Below, piece after piece: positions 54,641 to 63,576 of a DNA stretch of 64,000 nucleotides. Source of the DNA: SLRI01 sp964528705 (GTDB taxonomy: Bacteria; Pseudomonadota; Alphaproteobacteria; Geminicoccales; Geminicoccaceae). A model generated the notes under the pieces. That model was not told where the DNA came from, did no database searches, and saw only the letters and a list, made by a program, of their open reading frames with translations. The stretch spans positions 1 to 64,000 of the forward strand of contig CAZGUW010000001.1 of NCBI GenBank assembly GCA_964528705.1. Direction: 5' to 3'. The first letter of the stretch is position 1. Each line of letters begins with the position of its first letter. Made by a program: the position numbers and the translations under genes.

Positions 54641-55990
54641 ATGAACGAGACGATCGGCCACGGCTCCAACTCGGCGCTCCAGGCACGGCTCGCCGGGGTC
54701 GAGGCCGCCTATGTCGCGGCCAACCCGGAGAGCCGGGCCGCCTACGCCGCCGCCGCGGGCCCGATGCCCGGCGGCAACACCCGGACCGTGCTGCATTTCT
54801 CGCCCTTCCCCCTGACCTTCGCCAAGGGCGAGGGCTGCCGGCTCCAGGACATCGACGGCCACGACTACCGCGACTTCCTCGGCGAGTACTCGGCCGGGCT
54901 CTACGGCCATTCGGACCCGGTCGTGCAGGCGGCGATCAGGAACGCGCTGGAAGAGGGCATCGCGCTCGGCGGCCCCAACCGCTACGAGGCCCGCCTCGCC
55001 GCGGCCATCACCGCGCGCTTCCCCTCGATCGACCAGGTCCGCTTCACCAACTCCGGCACCGAGGCAAACATTCTGGCCTTCGCCGCGGCCCGACTTTTCA
55101 CCGGCCGCGACGCGGTCATGGTGATGGCCGGCGGTTATCACGGCGGCGTGCTCTATTTCGGCCAGCACCCGAACCCCATCAATCTTCCCGGCTCCTGGGT
55201 GCAGGGCATCTACAACGACGTCGAGGCGACCGGCGCCATCATCGAGAAGGAGGCGAAGCGGCTCGCTGCCATCGTCATCGAGCCGATGATGGGCTCGGGC
55301 GGCGGCATCTGCGCCGAGCCCGAATTCCTCGCCATGCTGCGGGCCAAAGCCGACAGCCACGGCATCGTCCTCATCTTCGACGAGGTGATGACCTCGCGCA
55401 TGAGCATGGGCGGCATGCAGGAGCGGCTCGGCGTCACCCCGGACATGACCACGCTCGGCAAGTATCTGGGCGGCGGGCTCAGCTTCGGCGCCTTCGGCGG
55501 CCGTGAGGAGCTGATGCGCCGCTTCGACCCCAGGCGCGCCGACGCCGTCTCCCATGCCGGCACCTTCAACAACAATGTCTGCTCCATGGCCGGCGGGCTT
55601 GCCGGGCTCGAGCAGGTCCTCACCCGACCCGTGCTCGACCGGCTCTGGGCCGATGGCGAGGCGCTCCGCGCCCTGCTGAACGAGGTGGCAAAGGCCCAGG
55701 ACGTGCCGGTCCAGGTGCTGGGCACGGGCTCGATCATGGGCTTCCACTTCAAGCGCGGCGCCATCCGCCGCCCGCAGGACGTCTGGCCCGCCGACGCGTT
55801 GGCAGCCAGGACCCAGAACGAGCTCTACGCCCTCCTTCATCTCTCGCTGATCCGGGCCGGCTGCTATATCGCCCGCCGCGGCTACATCACCCTATCGCTG
55901 CCGATGGTCGAGGCCGACCGCGCCGCCCTGGTCGCCGCCTTCGCTGGCTTTCTCGACGAGCATGGCGAGCTGATCCGGGAGCTCGTCTAG
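54641..55990 (+). CDS. Class III PLP aminotransferase, glutamate-1-semialdehyde aminomutase-like
   Basis: This is a PLP enzyme of 449 residues, close to HemL in fold. GPMPGGNTRTV and the SxGTEAN motif (TNSGTEANILAFAAARLFTGR) bind substrate and PLP phosphate. Asp247 in IFDEVMTSR contacts the pyridine N, and the PLP Lys is Lys274 in TLGKYLGGG. It is probably not the heme-pathway enzyme, since it sits in a catabolic cluster with an importer and two flavoproteins; it may act on an amino acid or amino sugar derivative. The start at 54641 has a near-perfect ribosome-binding site. Confidence 0.87.
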   Translation: MNETIGHGSNSALQARLAGVEAAYVAANPESRAAYAAAAGPMPGGNTRTVLHFSPFPLTFAKGEGCRLQDIDGHDYRDFLGEYSAGLYGHSDPVVQAAIRNALEEGIALGGPNRYEARLAAAITARFPSIDQVRFTNSGTEANILAFAAARLFTGRDAVMVMAGGYHGGVLYFGQHPNPINLPGSWVQGIYNDVEATGAIIEKEAKRLAAIVIEPMMGSGGGICAEPEFLAMLRAKADSHGIVLIFDEVMTSRMSMGGMQERLGVTPDMTTLGKYLGGGLSFGAFGGREELMRRFDPRRADAVSHAGTFNNNVCSMAGGLAGLEQVLTRPVLDRLWADGEALRALLNEVAKAQDVPVQVLGTGSIMGFHFKRGAIRRPQDVWPADALAARTQNELYALLHLSLIRAGCYIARRGYITLSLPMVEADRAALVAAFAGFLDEHGELIRELV

Positions 55991-56124
55991 CCCCGGAAGC
56001 GCCGGGCGGATCCGGTTGGTGTACGGAACGAAGCCGGCATGATACGCAATCGGTGAAGCCGGCGCCTGGCAGCCCGGTGCGCCCGGAAAGCCCGGCGACA
56101 ACCAAACAAGGGAGGCCTTCGGCC

Positions 56125-57438
56125 ATGAACCGCACAGCGCTCTGCGCGCTCCGCTCCGCTGCCCTCGTCCTGCCGCTCGCCCTCGCCGGCCTCAACGGCC
56201 CGGCGCTGGCCCAGGAGGGGGACCTGACGCTCTGGTCGCATGTCGTGCATCAGCAGGTGGTCGACGGCACGCGCGGCGGCGCCGAGGTGAACCTCGAAGC
56301 AGCGTTCGAGGAGGAGAGCGGCGTCGGGCTCAACTGGTCGACCATCGCCTTCGACCAGATGCAGGACAAGGTGCTGCGCGAGATCAACCTGCCACGCTCG
56401 GAGGCCGACATCGTCTTCATCCTCAACACCTGGGCCGCGCCCGGTGTGCTGCGCAAGCTCGTCCCGCTCGACGGCTACATGGAAGCCATGCCGATCGAAA
56501 ACCTTGAGGACATCTCGCCGGCGATGCTCGGGGCCTTCCGCGACGCGGAGGGGCTGAAGGGAATCCCGATCCGCCACAACCCGCAGCTCCTGCATTACAA
56601 CAAGGAGATCTTCGCGGCGCAGGGGATCGAGGGCGAGCCGCAGACGATGGAGGAGTTCATCGCGACCGCAAAGCAGGCGACCTTCAAGCGCGACGACGGT
56701 GCCCAGGTCTACGGCTTCGCCTTCGAGACCAACCAGGCCGAGGACCTCGTCGTCATCATCCGCGCCTATGGCGGCGAGGTGATGACCCAGGATCTCGAGA
56801 TCAAGGTCAACGAGCCCGCGACCATCGCCGCGATCTCGGCCATGCGCGAGCTCTTCGAGGCCGGCGCTTTGCCCCCCGACCTCGCCATCCTCAAGCCGGC
56901 CGACCTGCAGAACCTGATGGGCCAGGGGCTCATCGCCATGGGGATCTTCGGCGACAACTACTACGACCGGTTCAACGATGCCGAGCAGTCACAGGTGGCG
57001 GGCCAGACCTGGTTCGCGCCGGTGCCGACCTCGACCGACAACACGGCGGCCGACTACGCCTCGTCATCGGGCTTCTGGGCCATGACCATTCCCGCCAACA
57101 GCGATGAGACTTCGCGCGAGAACGCCTACAAGTTCATGGCCTTCCTCAGCCAGCCGGACAACCAGCTCACCCTGGCGCTCAACAACAACAGCCCGATCCG
57201 TGCGACGACCTACTCCGACCCGGCTTACGCCGAATCCGTGCCCTATGCCGGGGTCGTCCAGAAGGTGCTGCCGATCGCGGCGCCGCCCTTCCCGGCCTTC
57301 CCGGGCTCGAAGGAGGCCGAGCGGATCTTCCTCGAGGAATCCGTCGCCGCGATCACCGGCCAGAAGGAGGTCGAGCAGGCCATGGCCGATGCCGAGGCGG
57401 GCATGGAGCGCGTGCTGCAGCGCGAAGGCCTGCGGTAG
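56125..57438 (+). CDS. ABC extracellular solute-binding protein
   Basis: This is a periplasmic receptor of 437 residues. The signal peptide ends near PALAQE, and the mature part starts GDLTLWSHVVHQQVVDGTRGGAEVNLEAAFEEESG. Other family features are LKGIPIRHNPQLLHYNKEIFAAQGIEGEPQTMEEF and MGIFGDNYYDRFNDAE. It is on the strand opposite its probable permeases and ATPase (60413-63299). It follows the aminotransferase by 134 bp and precedes the FAD-linked oxidase by 14 bp. The ligand is unknown. Confidence 0.92.
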   Translation: MNRTALCALRSAALVLPLALAGLNGPALAQEGDLTLWSHVVHQQVVDGTRGGAEVNLEAAFEEESGVGLNWSTIAFDQMQDKVLREINLPRSEADIVFILNTWAAPGVLRKLVPLDGYMEAMPIENLEDISPAMLGAFRDAEGLKGIPIRHNPQLLHYNKEIFAAQGIEGEPQTMEEFIATAKQATFKRDDGAQVYGFAFETNQAEDLVVIIRAYGGEVMTQDLEIKVNEPATIAAISAMRELFEAGALPPDLAILKPADLQNLMGQGLIAMGIFGDNYYDRFNDAEQSQVAGQTWFAPVPTSTDNTAADYASSSGFWAMTIPANSDETSRENAYKFMAFLSQPDNQLTLALNNNSPIRATTYSDPAYAESVPYAGVVQKVLPIAAPPFPAFPGSKEAERIFLEESVAAITGQKEVEQAMADAEAGMERVLQREGLR

Positions 57439-57452
57439 CGCCCGACCGGCCC

Positions 57453-58850
57453 ATGGACGCCGCCGCCGCCCGGGACACGCTGCTGGCGGCGTTCGGGTCG
57501 GCCAGATGCGAGCTCGAGCCGGCGGTCGAGCACTATACCGCCTATGGCGGCGTCCCGGGCGGCAGGCCGCTCGCCCTCCTGCGGCCCCGTTCGGTCGAGG
57601 ATGTCCAGGCGATGGTTCGCCACTGCGCCGCGGCCGGGATCGGCATTGTGCCGCAGGGCGGGCTCACCGGCCTCGCCGGCGGTGCCGTACCGACCACGGC
57701 CCAGGCCGGCAAGGTCGTGGTCATCGCCATGGGCGGCCTCGACCGGGTGCGGGAGATCGACCCGGTCGGCCGCACCGCCACCGTCGATGCCGGCTGCACG
57801 CTCGATGCGGTCGAGGCCGCCGCGGCGGCGCACGGCCTGACCTTCCCGCTCCGCCTCGGCTCCAGCGGCTCGGCCGAGATCGGCGGCATCATCGCGACCA
57901 ACGCCGGCGGCATCCAGGCCTGGCGCCATGGCAGTGCCCGGCAGCTCGCCCTCGGCATCGAGGCGGTGCTCGCCGACGGCTCCCTCTGGTCGTCGCTCCG
58001 GCCCGTGCGCAAAGCGGCCATGGGCCCGGACATTGGTGGGCTCTTCATCGGGTCGGAAGGCATTCTCGGCATCGTCACCGGCGCCGTGCTGGCCCTCGCC
58101 GAGCCGGCATCCGGCACGCGGACTGCCCTCCTCGCCCTGAAAGATGTCGGCGCCGCCGCCGCGCTCTTTCGGCTCTGCGCCGCCGGCGGCGAGCTCGAGG
58201 CGTTCGAGCTCATGTCCAGAAACGGCCTCGGCCTGCTCGCCGCGGCCGAGCCCGACCTGCCGCCGGCCATGTTGCTCGACCACCCCTGGACGGTTCTCGC
58301 CGAGTGGTCCGCATCCGACGACGGGCTCGGCGAGCGGGTCGAGGTGCTGCTGGCGAAGGCGCTTGACGAGGGCCTTGCGGCTGACGGGCTCATGGCCCGC
58401 CACCAGCGCGACCGTGACCGCTTCTGGCAGATTCGCGGCCGGCACGGTGCGGCCTGCCGCCGGCGCGGCCGGCCCGTCCAGCACGACGTCGCCGTCCCGC
58501 TCGCAGCCCTCGGCAGCTTCCTCGAAGCCGCCACGGCCCTCGCCCGCCGGCTGGCGCCGGACTGGCTGCCCGTGCCGATCGCCCATGTCGGCGACGGCAA
58601 CATCCACTTCGACCTCGTCCCTGCAACGGCCGGTGCCACCGATCTCCCGCCGCCAGGCGAGCTCACCCCTGCCCTGCACGACCTCGCCAGCGGGATGGGC
58701 GGCATCTTCAGCGCCGAGCACGGCATCGGTGCTTCGAAGGTGGCGGAGCTTCGCCGCCTCAACCCGCCCGGCAACCACGCCGCCATGCAAGCCGTGAAGG
58801 CGGCTCTCGATCCCAGGGGCCTGATGAACCCCCTAAAGGTCCTCGCCTGA
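57453..58850 (+). CDS. FAD-linked oxidase, GlcD/D-lactate dehydrogenase type
   Basis: This is a PCMH-type flavoenzyme of 465 residues that oxidises alpha-hydroxy acids. The FAD-binding domain shows IVPQGGLTGLAGGAVP, GSSGSAEIGGIIATNAGGIQAWRHGSARQLALG and GLFIGSEGILGIVTGAVL. The C-terminal domain shows PIAHVGDGNIHFDLVP and FSAEHGIGASKVAEL with the metal-binding His. D-2-hydroxyglutarate, D-lactate or sugar-acid dehydrogenases are likely relatives. It ends overlapping the convergent FAD oxidoreductase gene by 18 bp. Confidence 0.92.
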   Translation: MDAAAARDTLLAAFGSARCELEPAVEHYTAYGGVPGGRPLALLRPRSVEDVQAMVRHCAAAGIGIVPQGGLTGLAGGAVPTTAQAGKVVVIAMGGLDRVREIDPVGRTATVDAGCTLDAVEAAAAAHGLTFPLRLGSSGSAEIGGIIATNAGGIQAWRHGSARQLALGIEAVLADGSLWSSLRPVRKAAMGPDIGGLFIGSEGILGIVTGAVLALAEPASGTRTALLALKDVGAAAALFRLCAAGGELEAFELMSRNGLGLLAAAEPDLPPAMLLDHPWTVLAEWSASDDGLGERVEVLLAKALDEGLAADGLMARHQRDRDRFWQIRGRHGAACRRRGRPVQHDVAVPLAALGSFLEAATALARRLAPDWLPVPIAHVGDGNIHFDLVPATAGATDLPPPGELTPALHDLASGMGGIFSAEHGIGASKVAELRRLNPPGNHAAMQAVKAALDPRGLMNPLKVLA

Positions 58851-60401
58851 GCCGGACGGCAGCTCGATCACCTGCCCTGTCTCGACCAGCAGCGCCTGCA
58901 GCTCGTCCATGGGCACGGCCCGCGGCGCGCAGCCCCGCCTGATCGCCAGATGCGCCGCCGTGCCGGCCGCCTGGCCGAGCGCCATCCAGGTCGGCTCCAT
59001 CCGGATCGTCGAGAACGCCAGATGCGTGGCGGACGCCGCCACCGGCACGACGATCCCGTCCAGCTTCTCCGGGATCATGATCCGGTAGGGGATCTGGTAG
59101 GGCCGCGTGAACGCTTCGAGCATGCCGAGATAGCCCTCGAGCACGACGGTGTCGCCCCGCTGGCGCTTCTGCACCGGAAAACTGTCGATGGGAAAGGCGC
59201 CGACGGCCACCGCATCCGCGTGCCGGCGGGAATAGCCGGGCGTGCCCGTGGCCGCCACGTCGTGCTCGGTCAGCGTGTAGCAGCCCTTGAGCCTGCGCCC
59301 CTCGCGCACGTAGAGCTGGAACGGGAAATGGCCGTTGTCGGTGAACTCGTCCTTCGGCAGGTGATAGCCCAGCGCCAGTTCGCGATGCGCTGTCGAGATC
59401 GCCGGGTCGTTCTGGATGAACCAGAGGAGCCCTGTCGCCAGCTGGCGATGCCGGAGCGCTATCGCCTCCCGCCTCTGCCAGCCCGCCTCGAGATAGCCCG
59501 CGTTCTCCTCCGGGAAGGGAAAGGCGAGTGGCCGGGGGTTGATGTTGACGTCCGTCTTGCCGTTCGGAATGTCGGTTACCGAAAGGGCCCGGAGCGGCGT
59601 GTCGAAATGCGCCGGATAGTAGCCGCGCCCCTCGACCATGCGTGCCGGCCCGCCGAGGCGCCCGGCCTTCAGGTCGTCGAGATAGGGCAGATAGGTGCCG
59701 CGGTCGTAGCCATCCGGCGGCCCCTCGAGCGGCGCCGCGTTGGCGGAATCGGTGGCGAGGCACAGGCGATAGGTATAGGCGGGCAGCCGGTTGTCGCCTT
59801 CATGCGTGCTGCCCGGCAGGATGACCGCCCGCTGGTAATCGAAATAGATGTGCCCGGCATGCGGCTCGCCATGCACGTCCCGCCCTTCCCGGCCGACGCG
59901 GAAGGCCGCACCGGCGGCGGCGTAGAGGTCGCCCTCGTAGGTGGCGTCGACGAAGACCTCCGCCTCGAGTTCGCTCGTCTCGCCCGTCGCCCGGTCGACG
60001 AGCATCACGCCGGTCAGCCGCCCGCCCGCCACCCGTGCCCCGGCGAGGCGCGTGGTGCGCCGCACGGTAATGCCCGGCTCGGCGTCGAGCATGCGCTCGA
60101 ACACGGCCTCGGCCACCGACGGCTCGTAGTAGTAGCCGTCGCGACAGAGGCGGTAGGCGTCGGAATCGGTTCCGTGCGCGCTCGCGTAGTGCTCGCGCAC
60201 CAGCCCGACGAACTCCGTGAACAGACCCCGGATCAGCGCCCGGTGCTCGATGTCGCTCTTGCCGAGCCCGCTCGCCGCCATGCCGCCGACATGGGCGTGG
60301 TGCTCGACGAGGGCGACGGTGTGGCCGTGGCGGGCGGCGGCCAGGGCCGCGGCGATCCCGCCGGGCGTGGCGCCGATGACGACGACGTCGAAACGCTGCA
60401 T
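58833..60401 (-). CDS. FAD-dependent oxidoreductase (FAD_oxidored family)
   Basis: This is a flavoprotein of 522 residues. The dinucleotide-binding start DVVVIGATPGGIAAALAAARHGHTVALVE is followed by HVGGMAASGLGKSDI, FVDATYEGDLYAAAGAAFRVGREG and, near the end, VVPVAASATHLAFSTIRMEPTWMALGQAAGTAAHLAI. This combination is typical of proteins found with sugar importers and thought to oxidise or dehydrate carbohydrates; the substrate is unknown. The long frame upstream is a shadow of the permease gene. It is 11 bp downstream of the permease on the same strand. Confidence 0.9.
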   Translation of the reverse strand: MQRFDVVVIGATPGGIAAALAAARHGHTVALVEHHAHVGGMAASGLGKSDIEHRALIRGLFTEFVGLVREHYASAHGTDSDAYRLCRDGYYYEPSVAEAVFERMLDAEPGITVRRTTRLAGARVAGGRLTGVMLVDRATGETSELEAEVFVDATYEGDLYAAAGAAFRVGREGRDVHGEPHAGHIYFDYQRAVILPGSTHEGDNRLPAYTYRLCLATDSANAAPLEGPPDGYDRGTYLPYLDDLKAGRLGGPARMVEGRGYYPAHFDTPLRALSVTDIPNGKTDVNINPRPLAFPFPEENAGYLEAGWQRREAIALRHRQLATGLLWFIQNDPAISTAHRELALGYHLPKDEFTDNGHFPFQLYVREGRRLKGCYTLTEHDVAATGTPGYSRRHADAVAVGAFPIDSFPVQKRQRGDTVVLEGYLGMLEAFTRPYQIPYRIMIPEKLDGIVVPVAASATHLAFSTIRMEPTWMALGQAAGTAAHLAIRRGCAPRAVPMDELQALLVETGQVIELPSGSGEDL

Positions 60402-60412
60402 GGGCTCTCCTA

Positions 60413-61264
60413 TCAACCTTTCGCCGGTGCCCCGGCGAAGCCGCGGAGCAGCGGCTTCTGGATGAGCCAGACGAAGATCAGGATGGGGGCGAGTTGCACC
60501 ACGCTGGCGGCGAAGATGGTCCCCCAGGTGACGCCCCCCTCGCCCACCGCCCCCAGCATCTCGGCGATCTGCACCGGCGCCGTCTTGGAGTTCGTGCCGG
60601 TCAGCAGGAAGGCGAAGAGGAAGTCGTTCCAGGCGAAGAGCGCGACGAAGATGATCGAGGCGGCGATGCCCGGGAAGATCTGCGGCAGCGTCACCCGGAA
60701 GAAGGTCTGGAGCCGCGTCGCCCCGTCGAGCATCGCCGCCTCGTCGATCTCCCGCGGCACGCCGTCCAGGAAGACCTTGAGGAGCAGCACGCTCATCGAG
60801 ACCTGGAAGGCGGCATAGACGAGGATCACGGCGATCGGCGTGTCGGTGAGCCCGATGCCGGTGAAGAGCGGAAAGAGCGGGATCGTGATGATGATCGGCG
60901 GAAACATGCGCACACCGATCAGGAAGAGTGCGCTGAGCGCTACCGCCGGCCGGGCCATGCGCGAGTAGGAATAGGCGGCCGGCAGGCTGACGAGGACGAC
61001 GAGCGCCGCCGCCCCCAGGGTCGCGATGACGCTGATGCCGAGGCTGCGCCAGAAGGAGCCCCACTCGTCGATCAGGAGCCGGTAGTTGTCGAGCGTCGGC
61101 TCGAAGATCAGCGTCGGCACGTAGGTGAAGATGTCGCGCTGGTTCTTGAAGGACGAAAGGATCGCGACGAAAATCGGCCCGAAGCTCCAGAGCACGATGA
61201 GGGCGAGGACCAGTCCGGCACCTAGACGGGCGAGGCGACGGCGGGGCGAAGTGCGGCGTGCCAT
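60413..61264 (-). CDS. Carbohydrate ABC transporter permease, MalG type
   Basis: This is an inner-membrane permease of 283 residues with six helices and the EAA loop REIDEAAMLDGATRLQTFFRV. The start MARRTSPRRRL at 61264 was chosen, 11 bp after the partner permease. It is followed by the FAD oxidoreductase gene in the same direction. Confidence 0.93.
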   Translation of the reverse strand: MARRTSPRRRLARLGAGLVLALIVLWSFGPIFVAILSSFKNQRDIFTYVPTLIFEPTLDNYRLLIDEWGSFWRSLGISVIATLGAAALVVLVSLPAAYSYSRMARPAVALSALFLIGVRMFPPIIITIPLFPLFTGIGLTDTPIAVILVYAAFQVSMSVLLLKVFLDGVPREIDEAAMLDGATRLQTFFRVTLPQIFPGIAASIIFVALFAWNDFLFAFLLTGTNSKTAPVQIAEMLGAVGEGGVTWGTIFAASVVQLAPILIFVWLIQKPLLRGFAGAPAKG

Positions 61265-61275
61265 CCTCTCCTCCC

Positions 61276-62226
61276 CTATTTCGCCGCCGTCCTGGCGAAG
61301 GCGTTCCGGTACATCACGAAGATCAGGTAGGAGGACATGAGGAGCGTGATCAGCAGCATCGCCCAGGCGATCGCCGCCGCCGAGCCGAAGCGCCAGTTCT
61401 CGAAGCCCTCCTTGAACATGTAGATCGCGAGCAGCTCCGTCTGCCGGAGCGGCCCGCCCTGCGTCAGAAGCCAGACGACGCCGAAGGCCCGGATCGTGAT
61501 GATCAGCCGGAAAACCAGCGCCAGGAAGAAGGCCGGGCGCAGGAGCGGAAAGGTGACGTAGCGAAACTGCTGCCAGCGCGTCGCCCCGTCCATCTCGGCC
61601 GCGTCGTACAGCTCCTTGGGGAAGGTGATCCGCGCCGGGTAGAGGAAGAGCACCACATGCGGGATCGCCAGCCAGACCTCGACCATGATCACCGAGAGGA
61701 GCGCCACGCGAATGCCGGTCAGCCAGTGCACCCGCTCGAAGCCGAGCGACTCCAGCACGTAGTTGATGGGGCCGATATTGAGGTCGAGGAGATAGCGCCA
61801 GATCACGCTGGAGACCGAGGGGCTCACCGCCATCGGCGCCAGCACCAGGGCGATCCAGAGATAACGCGCCCTGAACGGCTGCGTCGCGAGAAAGAGGGCG
61901 ATGCCGAGCCCGACCACCATCTGCAGCGTCACCGCACCGACGACGAACTTGAAGTTGACCCAGACGGCGTTCCAGAAATTCGGGTCGCCGAGGAAATACT
62001 CGAAGTTGGCAAGCCCGATGAAGCGCGTCGGCTCGCCCAGGCGGTAGTTCGTGAAGCTGATGAAGAGCGCCCAGAGCTCGGGCAGGAAGACGATGAGCAG
62101 CAGCAGGAGGAAGACCGGGCTGACGAGCAGCAGCGACCACCAGTCGTTGCGCCGCGCCGCCGCCCGGTTGCGCGCCAGCCGCGCAGCACCGGCGGCCCCC
62201 CCGGCCGTTCCGCCCTGCACCGCCAT
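61276..62226 (-). CDS. Sugar ABC transporter permease, MalF/UgpA type
   Basis: This is an inner-membrane permease of 316 residues with six helices and the EAA loop ELYDAAEMDGATRWQQFRYV. An Ala/Arg-rich cytoplasmic lead of about 27 residues precedes the first helix. Its start shares a base with the ATPase stop (TGATG), so the two are coupled. Confidence 0.93.
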   Translation of the reverse strand: MAVQGGTAGGAAGAARLARNRAAARRNDWWSLLLVSPVFLLLLLIVFLPELWALFISFTNYRLGEPTRFIGLANFEYFLGDPNFWNAVWVNFKFVVGAVTLQMVVGLGIALFLATQPFRARYLWIALVLAPMAVSPSVSSVIWRYLLDLNIGPINYVLESLGFERVHWLTGIRVALLSVIMVEVWLAIPHVVLFLYPARITFPKELYDAAEMDGATRWQQFRYVTFPLLRPAFFLALVFRLIITIRAFGVVWLLTQGGPLRQTELLAIYMFKEGFENWRFGSAAAIAWAMLLITLLMSSYLIFVMYRNAFARTAAK

Positions 62227-63299
62227 CAGTTGAGCCGCCGCGACGTTCCGGCGTCGAAGAGATGGACGTGGTCGAGGTCCGGCCGGAGCCCGACCGGATC
62301 GCCCGGGGCGAAGGCCAGGCGATCGGTGGAGCGCACGCAGATCTCGCCGCCGGCCGCGGCGCAGTAGAGGAAGGTCTCGAAGCCGGTCGGCTCCACCACC
62401 TCGACCTCGGCCCGTAGCCCGCCATCGGCAGGGCCGGCCCCGAGGTGCTCCGGCCGCACGCCATAGTGGATGGCCGTGCCGTCCGCCACCGCGACACCCG
62501 CCGGCAGCGGCAGGCGGTCGCCGCTCGCCAGCACCGCCTCAGGCCCGCCGTCTCCGGCCCTGACAGTGGCCTCCAGGATATTCATCGCAGGCGAGCCGAT
62601 GAAGCCGGCGACGAACGGGCTCACCGGCCGGTCGTAGAGCTCGAGCGGCGCGCCGATCTGCTCGACCACGCCGGCGTTCATGACGATCACCTGGTCGGCC
62701 AGCGTCATCGCCTCGATCTGGTCGTGGGTGACGAAGACCGAGGTCACCCGGAGCCGCTGGTGGAGCTGCTTGATCTCCTTGCGCATCTGCACCCGAAGCT
62801 TGGCGTCGAGATTGGAGAGCGGCTCGTCGAAGAGGAAGACCTTGGGGCTGCGGACGATGGCCCGACCCATCGCCACCCGCTGGCGCTGGCCGCCCGAGAG
62901 CTGCCGCGGCAGGCGGTCGAGCAGCGGCAGGAGCCCGAGAATGCCGCCCGCGTGCTTCACCTTGGCCGTGATCGCCGTCAGCGGCGCCTTCGCCAGCTTC
63001 ATGCTGAACGACATGTTGTCCTTGACGTCGAAGTGCGGGTAGAGCGCGTAGGACTGAAAGACCATTGCGATGTCGCGATCCTTGGGCGGCAGGTCGGTCA
63101 CCTGCCTGCCGCCGATATAGATCTCGCCGTCGCTGATCTCCTCGAGGCCGCAGATCGACCGCAGCAGGGTCGTCTTGCCACAGCCCGAGGGCCCGACGAG
63201 CGCCACGAACGTGCCATCGGGAATGGAGACGGAGACGTCGCGCAGCACCCGGACCTTGTCGAAGGCCTTGCTGACGCGCTCGATCTCGATCCCCGCCAT
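62226..63299 (-). CDS. CUT1 ABC transporter ATP-binding protein, UgpC/MalK type
   Basis: This is an ATPase of 357 residues. Walker A GPSGCGKTT is at about residue 37, LSGGQRQRVAMGRAIV near 134, Walker B FLFDEP near 155 and the switch THD near 192. The C-terminal regulatory TOBE/OB region (about 240-357) ends LDHVHLFDAGTSRRLN. It is the first gene of the minus-strand operon, ahead of two permeases and the FAD oxidoreductase. Confidence 0.95.
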   Translation of the reverse strand: MAGIEIERVSKAFDKVRVLRDVSVSIPDGTFVALVGPSGCGKTTLLRSICGLEEISDGEIYIGGRQVTDLPPKDRDIAMVFQSYALYPHFDVKDNMSFSMKLAKAPLTAITAKVKHAGGILGLLPLLDRLPRQLSGGQRQRVAMGRAIVRSPKVFLFDEPLSNLDAKLRVQMRKEIKQLHQRLRVTSVFVTHDQIEAMTLADQVIVMNAGVVEQIGAPLELYDRPVSPFVAGFIGSPAMNILEATVRAGDGGPEAVLASGDRLPLPAGVAVADGTAIHYGVRPEHLGAGPADGGLRAEVEVVEPTGFETFLYCAAAGGEICVRSTDRLAFAPGDPVGLRPDLDHVHLFDAGTSRRLN

Positions 63300-63576
63300 G
63301 CCGGCCGAGCCCTCCCCCGTTGTGGGCCGCCGCGGGCGGCCGGTCGTTGCTTACAGGCGGGAAAGCGGGTCAGCAATCGCCATTCGGCTTGCCCGGCGGC
63401 GAGGCAGCATGCAGGCGATTGGCAGATCAGCACGCACGATGCAGCCGCGCGACTTCATCAGCTTCACCGCCACGCATCCTCGACCAGAAAATTGCGCATC
63501 GGCATTGGCGATGGCGGCATGGCTCCGCTAGCGTTTCGGCAACCGACGGGAACCACCCCAGACAGATTGGAGGATC
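63300..63576. promoter_or_regulatory. Divergent promoter region between ATPase and desulfhydrase genes
   Basis: These 277 bp should hold promoters for both directions. An 8-bp inverted repeat (CAATCGCC at 63374-63381, GGCGATTG at 63414-63421) and a short hairpin of the GGCCGCC/GGCGGCC type near 63326-63342 are visible. A ribosome-binding site TTGGAGG precedes the gene at 63577. No gene was found. Confidence 0.4.
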